Shown in pieces: positions 38,624 to 45,856 of a stretch of DNA of 64,000 bases; the stretch's first letter is position 1, and the number at the start of each line of letters is the position of its first letter. The DNA is from an uncultured Acidobacteriota bacterium (GTDB taxonomy: Bacteria > Acidobacteriota > UBA6911 > RPQK01 > JAJDTT01), in assembly GCA_951812665.1 (NCBI GenBank), contig CATOST010000023.1, forward strand, positions 144,965 through 208,964, in the 5' to 3' direction. Position numbers and translations under genes: made by a program. Under the pieces are notes generated by a model. The model was not told where the DNA came from, made no database searches, and saw only the letters and a program-made list of their open reading frames with translations.

Positions 38624-38931
38624 CTTGTCCTCCGTCCTTGCGGGCGTCCGATTCGATTCGCGAGATACTACCATTATGGGAAAGGAAAGAGGAAAGAGGA
38701 AAGAGGAAATGAGAAAAGAGTCAAGACCAAGAAGCTTCCCCCAGCGGCCGGCGCCCGGCGACGTCAAGGGCTCAACAGGGCGTCAGGTTATTCTGGCAAG
38801 GATGTCCCCAACGAGATAGCTGCCCGTCCTCCTCCCGGCAACACGAACCACTCTTCTTCACTCTTTCCTATTTCCTCTTTCCTCGCTCATAGTAGACTTG
38901 AGCCGCGACGGCAACAGGAGGCCAAAAACCC
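38624..38931. other. Divergent intergenic region with inverted polypurine tracts
   Basis: 308 nt between two divergently transcribed sialidase-like genes. Promoters for both must lie here, though none is clear. A polypurine tract of AGGAAAG units at 38679-38720 faces a polypyrimidine tract at 38850-38885 that is largely its reverse complement (AGGAAAGAGGAAA / TTTCCTCTTTCCT). The pair could fold into a long stem. Confidence 0.6.
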
Positions 38932-40218
38932 ATGATGCATCGACGTGATTTCTTGAGGCCGCTGGGAGTAGGGGCGGTCGTTGCGGCGGGGAAGGTCCGG
39001 CGCCTGTTTCCGGGGTCGCTTTCGGCCGGGTCGGGACAGCCGTTCTTCGCAAAGACGACGGTCTTCTACCCGGGAAAGGGTTTCGGAGTCCGGCTCCCTG
39101 GACTGCTGGCGACGAGCCGAGGCGCCGTGGTCGCCGTCTGCCAGAGGCGGTGGGACAACATGACCGACTTCGGCCACGACACCGACGTCCTGGTGCAGCG
39201 GAGCGCGGACGGGGGGCGGACCTGGGGGAAGCAGGGAGTGCTCTTCCGGGAGCGGGGGACCTTTTGCCTCGTCGGTCCGCTGTTCGAGGACCGGACCAGA
39301 GGGACCATCTTCTCCGCTTTCTGGAAGCTCCCGACGACGGCTCCTCACGACTTGAGGTATTTCCCGACCTACGCCAAGACCGACGGGCGCTTCTGGCTGG
39401 CGAAGAGCACCGACCAGGGCCTCACCTGGTCGGAACCGGCGCCCAAGAAGGCTCGACCCAACCCGGACGGATGGATCGGTTGGACCAACAACTCGGTCCA
39501 CGGCATCCAACTGACCCGGGGTCCGAAGCAGGGAAGGCTGGTGATCCCTGGATTCTTGTACAAGGACGGAGAAGAAGGCCAGATTCCCGGTGTCCGCGGA
39601 GGCGTCCTCTACAGCGACGACCATGGATCGACTTGGCAGGTGGGAGGCGTCCTGCCGGTGGGCTCGGACGAGGTCACCGTGGTGGAGACGGCGGACGGCG
39701 GCGTTTACGCCAATTTCCGCAAGAATCGCCCCTTTCACAACGACTGGCGATGGCACGCCTGGAGCAGGGACGGAGGGGAGAGTTTCGAACCGCAGGAGAC
39801 GCAGCCGCGCGATCTCCCCACTACGGTTTGCCACGCTGGACTGACCCGCTATACCACCGGGGCGACCGAAGGGAAGAACATCTTCCTCTTCTCCAATCCG
39901 GCCGGTCCTGATCCCTCCAATCCGACGAAGGGGCGGAGACAGCGGCTCACCCTGCGGGCCAGCTATGACGAGGGCCGGACCTGGCCGCTGTCGAAACTGT
40001 TGGATGACGGTCCGTCCGCCTATTCCGACCTGGCTGTGCTGGAGGACAAGACGATTCTCTGTCTGCACGAGGACAGCCTCGACTGGCCCGAGTCCAAGCT
40101 CGCCGAATGGTACGGCAGCTTTTCGCGCTTGGACCATCGTCGGCGCTGGTGCGAGCGGATCAGCATCGCCCGTTTCAATCTGGAATGGCTCAATAGCCCA
40201 CGGACGGTCCAAGGATGA
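38932..40218 (+). CDS. Exported sialidase-like (BNR/Asp-box) protein
   Basis: A 428-residue protein beginning [20 protein letters not shown], a twin-arginine-like export signal. Asp-boxes are [36 protein letters not shown] and SYDEGRTWP. The pattern [20 protein letters not shown] matches the first blade of bacterial exo-alpha-sialidase (GH33-like) proteins. CLHEDS near the C-terminus could include the catalytic-type glutamate. It starts a plus-strand group with Gfo/Idh 3 (18-nt gap) and the first of three paralogues, and is transcribed divergently from the sialidase-like lipoprotein. Confidence 0.83.
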   Translation: MMHRRDFLRPLGVGAVVAAGKVRRLFPGSLSAGSGQPFFAKTTVFYPGKGFGVRLPGLLATSRGAVVAVCQRRWDNMTDFGHDTDVLVQRSADGGRTWGKQGVLFRERGTFCLVGPLFEDRTRGTIFSAFWKLPTTAPHDLRYFPTYAKTDGRFWLAKSTDQGLTWSEPAPKKARPNPDGWIGWTNNSVHGIQLTRGPKQGRLVIPGFLYKDGEEGQIPGVRGGVLYSDDHGSTWQVGGVLPVGSDEVTVVETADGGVYANFRKNRPFHNDWRWHAWSRDGGESFEPQETQPRDLPTTVCHAGLTRYTTGATEGKNIFLFSNPAGPDPSNPTKGRRQRLTLRASYDEGRTWPLSKLLDDGPSAYSDLAVLEDKTILCLHEDSLDWPESKLAEWYGSFSRLDHRRRWCERISIARFNLEWLNSPRTVQG

Positions 40219-40236
40219 CGCGGAGGAAGACGTAAC

Positions 40237-41229
40237 ATGTACAGGATGGCCATCATCGGCGTGGGAATGATATCCACTAAGGCCATGATTCCCGGGATTC
40301 GCCAAGCCAAGACGGCGGAATTGACGGCTCTGGGGACCAGCTCCCGGGAGAAGGCGCAAGCCCTCTCCGCCAAGCACGGCGTCGACCGCTGCTATTCGAG
40401 TTACCAACAGCTACTGGAGGACCCCGGCATCGACGGTGTCTACATCGGTCTTCCCAACCATCTCCACAAGGAGTGGACCCTGAAGGCGTTGGCCCACGGC
40501 AAGCATGTCCTTTGCGACAAGCCGCTGGGGATGGATCTGGCGGAAGCCCGGGAGATGGAGGCGGCCGCCAGAGCGGCCGGGCGGGTGCTGATGGAGGGGT
40601 TCATGTACCGCTTCCATCCCCAGCATGCCCTGGTGAAGGAGCTCATCCGGAAGGGCGCCATCGGACGGGTGTTTCTGTTCGAAGCCCACTTCCACTACTT
40701 CATGGAAGATCCGGACAACATTCGTCTGAAGCGTGAGACCGGAGGCGGAGGCCTCTACGACGTGGGTTGCTACGGGATCAACAGCGCCCGGTACATCCTT
40801 GGGGCGGAACCTGGTTCCGTTTCCGGAAATTGGAGGCTGGGGGCCGAGACTGGAGTCGACGAGTTCTGCCACTTCACCCTGCGGTTCGACGGCGGCCCCG
40901 TGGCCACCGTCACCTGCGGGACCCATCTTCCCCGGGAGCAGGGCTACACCGTCTACGGGGACCGGGGGATCATCAGGGCGCCCCAGGCCTATGTGCCCGC
41001 ACCGCGAAAGCGGGTCCAGGTGACGGTCATCGACCAGGATGGCAAACACGAGCAGCACCGGGTCCGAGGCGTCAACCAGTATGCCGACGAGGTCGACGCC
41101 TTCGTCGCCGCCTGCGGCGGCGCAGCGGACGCCAGGATCGAGACGGGAGTCGAGAACATGGCCGTGATAGATGCGGTGCGGAGGGCTTGCCTGTCGGGGG
41201 CCATCGAGAATTGCAGCGCCGCTTCCTGA
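40237..41229 (+). CDS. Cytoplasmic Gfo/Idh/MocA-family oxidoreductase 3
   Basis: A 330-residue NAD(P)-dependent dehydrogenase without a signal peptide. MAIIGVGMISTKAMIPGI is the nucleotide fold, HVLCDKPLGMDLAEA carries the conserved lysine in a D-K-P variant of E-K-P, and GGGGLYDVGCYGINSARYILG is the domain-junction block containing the catalytic-type D and H/N positions. Unlike the two exported relatives it should act in the cytoplasm, perhaps on a monosaccharide released by the sialidase-like products. It has 18 nt to the gene before and 46 nt to the gene after. Confidence 0.9.
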   Translation: MYRMAIIGVGMISTKAMIPGIRQAKTAELTALGTSSREKAQALSAKHGVDRCYSSYQQLLEDPGIDGVYIGLPNHLHKEWTLKALAHGKHVLCDKPLGMDLAEAREMEAAARAAGRVLMEGFMYRFHPQHALVKELIRKGAIGRVFLFEAHFHYFMEDPDNIRLKRETGGGGLYDVGCYGINSARYILGAEPGSVSGNWRLGAETGVDEFCHFTLRFDGGPVATVTCGTHLPREQGYTVYGDRGIIRAPQAYVPAPRKRVQVTVIDQDGKHEQHRVRGVNQYADEVDAFVAACGGAADARIETGVENMAVIDAVRRACLSGAIENCSAAS

Positions 41230-41275
41230 GGCGGTTTCGGCATTCAGGCCACGTAGTTCAGGGAGGGATCCGGAA

Positions 41276-42781
41276 TTGTTGCGAATCGTGATCTTGCTCG
41301 CCCTCGTCACGGGAACCGTCATGGGCGCCTCCGAGGAAGCCATCGACGTGGGTTCGCGTCTCGAGCTCATGGTGGATGAACATCTCATCGACCGCATGTC
41401 GGGTGGAGCCCGCCTGCAGCTCCACCGGCCGGTCCGGCGGAACGTGGCCCTGGAGACCGGCGAGCCCTGGGAAGGGAACGCCTCCTTCTACCGCACGGTA
41501 TTGCAGGATGGAAACGCCTACCGGATGTACTACGGTGCCTGGCACTACGAGACGACAGAGACGGGAATGACCTTTCCCCAACGTCCATACCTCTGCTACG
41601 CGGAAAGCAACGACGGTATCCGCTTCCGGAAACCGAAGCTGGGGTTGGTGGAGTTCCGGGGCAGTACAGAGAACAACATCGTCCTCTCCGAGACGACGCT
41701 GAGCGCGGTCGAAGCCGACCCTGGCCACGCCGCAGTTTTCATCGACGACAATCCCGACTGCCCCGAGGATGCTCGCTACAAGATGATCATCCGTTCCAAC
41801 GGCGAAAAGGGTCTGCTGGCGCTCAAGTCGCCGGATGGATTCCGCTTCACCCCCATGTCGGACCGGGTCGTGATCTCCGAAGGGGCCTTCGATTCTCAGA
41901 ACCTGGCCTTCTGGGACCCGCTGCGGCGAGAGTACCGGGCCTACTTTCGAGGGTTCCGGCAGGGGATTCGTGACATCCTGACTGCCACCTCTTCTGACTT
42001 ACTCAACTGGACGGACCCGCTCTGGTGCGAGTATCCGGGGGCCCCCACGGAGCACCTCTACACCAACCAGTTGCGTCCTTACTTCCGGGCGCCCCACATC
42101 CTGGTGGGTTTTCCCATGCGCTACAAGGACCGGGGCCCCACCGAAGCGACCTGGCGCCTGCCGGGCCGGGAAGCTCGGGAGCACAGGGCGGCGGTCTCCC
42201 AGCGCTATGGGACGGCGGTGTCCGACGCCCTCCTGATGACCGGCCGTGACCGGCTCCACTTCAAGCGCTGGGGAGAGGCCTTCATTCGGCCCGGGCCCGC
42301 CCGGACCGACAGCTGGGTCTACGGGGACAACAAAATCGCCTGGGGAATCGTCCAGACCCGCTCCGAACGGGTCGGATCTCCCGATGAACTCTCCATCTAC
42401 GTGGTGGAAGGGTACTGGATGGGGCGAAGCATAAATGTGCGCCGCTATTCCCTGAGAATGGACGGATTCGTCTCCGCGCAAGCACCCCTGGCCGGTGGAG
42501 AGGTGGTGACCCGTCCGCTTCGCTTCGACGGCAATCGGCTGCGCCTCAACTATTCCACCTCGGGCAGCGGCGGAATCCGGGTCGAGCTCCAGGACGTGGA
42601 CGGCATGCCGTTCGAAGGTTTCAGCCAAGCGGATGCGGATGAAGTCTTCGGAGATCAGATCGAAGGAGTGGTGACCTGGAAGGGGAACCGCAACGTCAGC
42701 TCGCTGGCCGGCAAACCGGTCCGGATTCGGTTCGTTCTCAAGGACGCCGACCTGTTTGCCTTCCGTTTTGCCGCCGACTAG
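41276..42781 (+). CDS. Secreted protein of uncharacterised family, paralogue 1
   Basis: About 501 residues from a TTG at 41276, which has GGAGG 9 nt upstream; TTG at 41279 or GTG at 41288 are also possible. An export signal (ILLALVTGTVMGAS) is followed by the family header VGSRLELMVDEHLIDRMSGG. The middle is rich in short beta-strand motifs (YRMYYGAWHYE, RYKMIIRSNGEKG, YRAYFRGF), suggesting a five-bladed propeller of the GH32/GH43 kind. The C-terminal 100 residues form a beta-sandwich (LRLNYSTSGSGGIRVELQD). The canonical GH32 catalytic motifs are not recognisable. It is very similar to the next-but-one gene. Confidence 0.75.
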   Translation: MLRIVILLALVTGTVMGASEEAIDVGSRLELMVDEHLIDRMSGGARLQLHRPVRRNVALETGEPWEGNASFYRTVLQDGNAYRMYYGAWHYETTETGMTFPQRPYLCYAESNDGIRFRKPKLGLVEFRGSTENNIVLSETTLSAVEADPGHAAVFIDDNPDCPEDARYKMIIRSNGEKGLLALKSPDGFRFTPMSDRVVISEGAFDSQNLAFWDPLRREYRAYFRGFRQGIRDILTATSSDLLNWTDPLWCEYPGAPTEHLYTNQLRPYFRAPHILVGFPMRYKDRGPTEATWRLPGREAREHRAAVSQRYGTAVSDALLMTGRDRLHFKRWGEAFIRPGPARTDSWVYGDNKIAWGIVQTRSERVGSPDELSIYVVEGYWMGRSINVRRYSLRMDGFVSAQAPLAGGEVVTRPLRFDGNRLRLNYSTSGSGGIRVELQDVDGMPFEGFSQADADEVFGDQIEGVVTWKGNRNVSSLAGKPVRIRFVLKDADLFAFRFAAD

Positions 42782-42939
42782 GAGTCTGCGCCGTAGGAAT
42801 GATCGTAGCGAGAAAGTGGGGATGGAGGCCAGATTTTCTCGATTTGGAGGTGCATAGTCGTTCTATTCGCCGAGAAATTGAGGAAATATGGACCGATTCA
42901 CCGCTTTCGCAGTAGATCAATTTCTGCGGCGCAGGCTCC
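42781..42939. mobile_element. MITE with imperfect ~45-bp terminal inverted repeats and TA target duplication
   Basis: A 159-bp non-coding element. The left end GGAGTCTGCGCCGTAGGAAT and the reverse complement of the right end, GGAGCCTGCGCCGCAGAAAT, match at all but four positions. Similarity continues for about 45 bp (ATGATC..TAGCGAGAAAG against TTGATC..ACTGCGAAAG). It is flanked by TA on both sides (42779-42780 and 42940-42941), which points to an IS630/Tc1-mariner type transposase acting in trans. It inserted at the TAG stop of paralogue 1. Confidence 0.8.
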
Positions 42940-42968
42940 TAGGAGGGGCGACTTCCAGTCGCCCTCTT
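42940..42968 (+). repeat. Dispersed hairpin element (copy B4)
   Basis: Head TAGGAGG, stem GGGCGAC (42946-42952), loop TTCCA, stem GTCGCCC (42958-42964). Without the MITE its TAG would be the stop codon of paralogue 1. Confidence 0.7.
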
Positions 42969-42975
42969 GGGGAGC

Positions 42976-43000
42976 ATAGGGGGGACGATAGTCCCCACTT
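42976..43000 (+). repeat. Dispersed hairpin element (copy B5)
   Basis: Head CATAGGGG, stem GGGGAC (42981-42986), loop GATA, stem GTCCCC (42991-42996), then ACTTCG. It is adjacent to copy B4. Confidence 0.6.
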
Positions 43001-43035
43001 CGCGATTGTTGCGTAGTCGATTTGAGGGCCGTGCC

Positions 43036-43245
43036 ATAGAAATCGCACCCATCAGGACCGACCGGGATTACCGCCGGACGCTCAAGGAAATCGAAGGCCT
43101 GATGACCGCTGAGCGCGGCACGCCTGAAGGCGACCGGCTGGAACTTCTGGTAACGTTGGTCGAGGCGTGGGAGGCACTTAATTTTTCTCTTGATCTACAC
43201 GAGCCGATCGCCGCTGTCCGCTACCACTCAGGGAGGAATCCGTAA
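43036..43245 (+). pseudogene. Remnant of a HigA-type antitoxin gene
   Basis: The reading frame IEIAPIRTDRDYRRTLKEIEG followed by TAERGTPEGDRLELLVTLVEA matches the N-terminal half of HTH-type HigA antitoxins, which typically open MEI-PIRTE-DY. The codon in the expected start position is ATA (43036-43038) instead of ATG. The frame ends after EPIAAVRYHSGRNP, before the helix-turn-helix region. Both the lost start and the missing DNA-binding half mark it as decayed. Its terminal bases contain GGGAGG, the ribosome-binding site of paralogue 2. No partner toxin is adjacent. Confidence 0.6.
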
Positions 43246-44766
43246 ATGCCGCTATTCGTGATCTTGCTTGTCCTCGGTGCGGGAACCGCAGTTTTGGGCG
43301 CCTCCGAGGGGGTCGCGGACGTGGGTTCGCGTCTCGAGCTCATGGTGGACGAACATCTCATCGACCGCATGTCGGGAGGGGCCCGGCTGCAGCTCCACCG
43401 GCCTGTCCGGAGAAACGTGGCGCTGGTGACCGATGAGGCCTGGGAGGGAAACGCCTGCCATTACCGCACCGTGTTCCAGGATGGAACCTCAAACCGGATG
43501 CGCTACCGGATGTACTACGGCGCCTATCAGTACGAGGTCACGGAGACAGGGCAGACCTATCCCCACCGCCCGTACATGTGCTATGCCGAGAGCAGCGACG
43601 GCATCCACTTCCGGAAACCGAAGCTGGGCCTGGTGGAGTTCCAGGGCAGCACGGACAACAACATCATCCTTTCCCAGACGACGCTGAGCTCGGTCGAAGC
43701 CGACCCGGGTCACGCCGCCATCTTCAAGGACGACAGTCCCGACTGCCCCGAGGACGCCCGCTACAAGATGATCATCCGGTCCAACGGCGAGAAGGGCCTG
43801 CTGGCGCTCAAGTCGCCGGACGGACTTCGTTTCACCCCCATGTCGGACCGGGTGGTGATCTCCGAAGGGGCCTTCGATTCGCAGAACCTGGCCTTCTGGG
43901 ACCCGGTTCGGGGAGAGTACCGGGCCTACTTCCGAGGCTTCCAGCAGGGGGTCAGGGACATCCTGACGGCCACCTCTCTCGACTTCGTCAACTGGACGGA
44001 TCCAGTCTGGTGTGAGTACCCGGGAGCTCCCAGGGAGCATCTCTACACCAATCAACTGCGCCCCTACTACCGGGCGCCCCACATCCTGGTGGGCTTTCCC
44101 ATGCGCTACAAGGACCGGGGCTCGACCGAAGCGACTTGGCGCCTGCCCGGGCGGGAATCTCGGGAACACCGGGCGAAGGTCTCTCAGCGCTACGGGACGG
44201 CTGTGACCGACTCGCTGCTGATGACGGGCCGGGACCGGCTCCACTTCAAACGTTGGGGAGAGGCCTTCATTCGACCCGGCCTTGCCCGGACCGACAGTTG
44301 GGTCTATGGGGACAACAGCATCGCCTGGGGAATCGTCCAGACCCGCTCCGACCGGATCGGATCCCCCGAAGAACTCTCCATCTACGTGGTGGAAGGATAC
44401 TGGATGGGCCGGAGCCTGAACCTGCGCCGCTATTCCCTGAGAATGGACGGATTCGTCTCCGTGCAGGCGCCTTTGGCCGGTGGAGAGATGGTGACCCGTC
44501 CGCTTCGCTTCGAAGGCAACCGGCTGCGCCTCAACTATTCCACCTCGGGCAGCGGCGGGATCTGGGTCGAGCTCCAGGACGCGGACGGCAAGCCGCTGGA
44601 GCGTTTCAGCCAAGCGGATGCGGATGAAGTCTTCGGAGACCAGATTGAGGGAGTCGTGAGCTGGAAGGGGAACCGTGACGTCAGCTCACTGGCCGGGAAG
44701 CCGGTCCGGATCCGGTTCGTCCTCAAGGACGCCGACCTGTACGCTTTTCGCTTTGCCACCGACTGA
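43246..44766 (+). CDS. Secreted protein of uncharacterised family, paralogue 2
   Basis: 506 residues from an ATG at 43246 with GGGAGGAAT upstream. Signal peptide MPLFVILLVLGAGTAVLG, then the same header (VGSRLELMVDEHLIDRMSGG) and the same blade and sandwich motifs as paralogue 1, with most residues identical along the whole length. Small differences include an extra RMRYR segment near residue 87. The DNA also remains close, with many synonymous changes, which indicates an older tandem duplication under selection. The enzymatic role, if any, is unknown. Confidence 0.75.
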   Translation: MPLFVILLVLGAGTAVLGASEGVADVGSRLELMVDEHLIDRMSGGARLQLHRPVRRNVALVTDEAWEGNACHYRTVFQDGTSNRMRYRMYYGAYQYEVTETGQTYPHRPYMCYAESSDGIHFRKPKLGLVEFQGSTDNNIILSQTTLSSVEADPGHAAIFKDDSPDCPEDARYKMIIRSNGEKGLLALKSPDGLRFTPMSDRVVISEGAFDSQNLAFWDPVRGEYRAYFRGFQQGVRDILTATSLDFVNWTDPVWCEYPGAPREHLYTNQLRPYYRAPHILVGFPMRYKDRGSTEATWRLPGRESREHRAKVSQRYGTAVTDSLLMTGRDRLHFKRWGEAFIRPGLARTDSWVYGDNSIAWGIVQTRSDRIGSPEELSIYVVEGYWMGRSLNLRRYSLRMDGFVSVQAPLAGGEMVTRPLRFEGNRLRLNYSTSGSGGIWVELQDADGKPLERFSQADADEVFGDQIEGVVSWKGNRDVSSLAGKPVRIRFVLKDADLYAFRFATD

Positions 44767-44797
44767 GCAGAGGATTGGCCTGGAAGGAGCGGCGACT

Positions 44798-44880
44798 GTG
44801 CGCCAAGCTAACTGGCACAAGATAGGCGGTGAAAGTCCGCTGAAACGAAGGATTAACCATCCACTGCTTCCATCTACCGC
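44798..44880 (+). other. Possible 5' fragment of a group II intron
   Basis: GTGCGCCAAGC (44798-44808) resembles the 5' GUGYG end of bacterial group II introns, and GGTGAAAGTCC follows at 44828-44838, as in domain I of many such introns. No reverse transcriptase or domain V is nearby, so at best this is a relic. Confidence 0.35.
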
Positions 44881-44893
44881 ACGTTAGGCAGCT

Positions 44894-45196
44894 TTATCGG
44901 GCTATCTCCAAGGTCTGAATCTTTGCGTAGTCTGTTGAGTGCTCGCGCTCAGCGTCCCACATGTCAATCGCCTTCTGCATGTTGACCCAGAGCGTCGGAC
45001 CATTGCCGAAGAGCTTCCCGATCCGGTGCGCCATGTCGATGGTCATTGGTCTTCGTCCTTGGCAAATCTCGTTAATGGTCCTGCGCCCGACACCGACAAG
45101 ATCCGCCACCTGCTTCTGATTGAGTTTCCGAGCCTCGATCTCGCTCCGTAGCAACCTGCCTGGATGTGTCGGTCGCCTTTCCAGATTTCTAGCCAT
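44894..45196 (-). CDS. higA: HigA-family antitoxin (XRE helix-turn-helix)
   Basis: A 100-residue DNA-binding protein. The helix-turn-helix lies at about residues 14-70, with THPGRLLRSEIEARKLNQKQ, VADLVGVGRRTINEICQG and the HigA hallmark MAHRIGKLFGNGPTLWVNMQ. It should bind and neutralise the toxin encoded 15 nt upstream and repress the operon at the palindrome before the toxin gene. The toxin-first order is the higBA arrangement. The gene is intact, unlike the HigA remnant 1.7 kb upstream, which belongs to a different HigA subgroup. Confidence 0.9.
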   Translation of the reverse strand: MARNLERRPTHPGRLLRSEIEARKLNQKQVADLVGVGRRTINEICQGRRPMTIDMAHRIGKLFGNGPTLWVNMQKAIDMWDAEREHSTDYAKIQTLEIAR

Positions 45197-45211
45197 GTCC
45201 CGCCCTCCGTT

Positions 45212-45490
45212 CTAGTGATAGTCTTCCAGGTCTACCTCGACGGCGTCTCCCGCATCGAATCTGAAGGTAATCCTCCAGTTCTTGGTCACGGTCATTGCCC
45301 ACTCACCCTTTCGATTGCCCTTCAGTGGGTGGGTGCCGAGCGTCAGGAGGTTCAAGTCCTCCACTTTCTCTGCGGCGTCCAATGCGTCCAGAAGAAGTTC
45401 AACCCTTGCCCTCCATTGGGGGTTGATCCTCCGGTAGTTTCCGTCTTCAAATGCCCTCCTGAGAACCTTGGAAGCGAACCCCTTGATCAC
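45212..45490 (-). CDS. higB: HigB/RelE-family toxin
   Basis: A 92-residue RelE-superfamily ribosome-dependent mRNA interferase. It opens IKGFASKVLRRAFEDGNYRR. Then come LLDALDAAEKVEDL, LLTLGTHPLKGNRKGEWAM and NWRITFRFDAGDAVEVDLEDYH, which match the HigB C-terminal strand block. Translation should start at the GTG at 45490. A perfect inverted repeat lies 6 nt upstream of it. The module sits between paralogues 2 and 3, and such modules often stabilise mobile or accessory DNA. Confidence 0.9.
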   Translation of the reverse strand: MIKGFASKVLRRAFEDGNYRRINPQWRARVELLLDALDAAEKVEDLNLLTLGTHPLKGNRKGEWAMTVTKNWRITFRFDAGDAVEVDLEDYH

Positions 45491-45496
45491 AATACA

Positions 45497-45519
45497 AGTG
45501 TAACACTGAATGTTACACT
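45497..45519 (-). promoter_or_regulatory. Predicted HigA operator
   Basis: Perfect 9-bp inverted repeat AGTGTAACA (45497-45505) and TGTTACACT (45511-45519) with a 5-bp spacer, directly upstream of higB. Position and symmetry fit autoregulation by the HigA or HigBA complex. Confidence 0.75.
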
Positions 45520-45856
45520 ATAGTTGCCGTCACCGGCGACGGTGGTCCGAAAGAGGATCAAGACCTGGTTACGGAATAGCCCAAAATGATCGAGCACTTG
45601 CGGAGGCGGGAACAAGCACTGGAACCGCTCGGATGGGCGGGACGGGAAGAGGATTCAACTCCATGTCGGCAGGACTGGGTCTGGCCACGGGCCAATCCAT
45701 TCTCGACAAGCTGGAACGCTTGTCTACTCGTATTTCCGGGACAGTACATCAGGACGCTTTTGGTTTCGCCTCCGATGGAGCTGGGAATCAGCGCCGAGTC
45801 GGGAGAGTTGCCAAGAATCTCTGCAGCATGCATTCTGTCCGCGGGAGGATAACCGG
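45520..45856 (+). other. Intergenic region with possible coding debris
   Basis: About 340 nt before paralogue 3 without a convincing gene. A frame starting at 45586 reads IEHLRRREQALEPLGWAGRE and then loses any protein-like pattern, which suggests the decayed N-terminus of an accessory gene. GGGAGGAT before 45857 is the ribosome-binding site of paralogue 3. Confidence 0.4.

Noticed and set aside
42967..43035. Longer start for the HigA-like remnant
   Set aside because: The added residues come from hairpin copy B5, not from an antitoxin N-terminus.
45586..45852. Small gene before paralogue 3
   Set aside because: Only the first 20 residues look protein-like; the remainder has no domain pattern, and overlapping frames are equally open.
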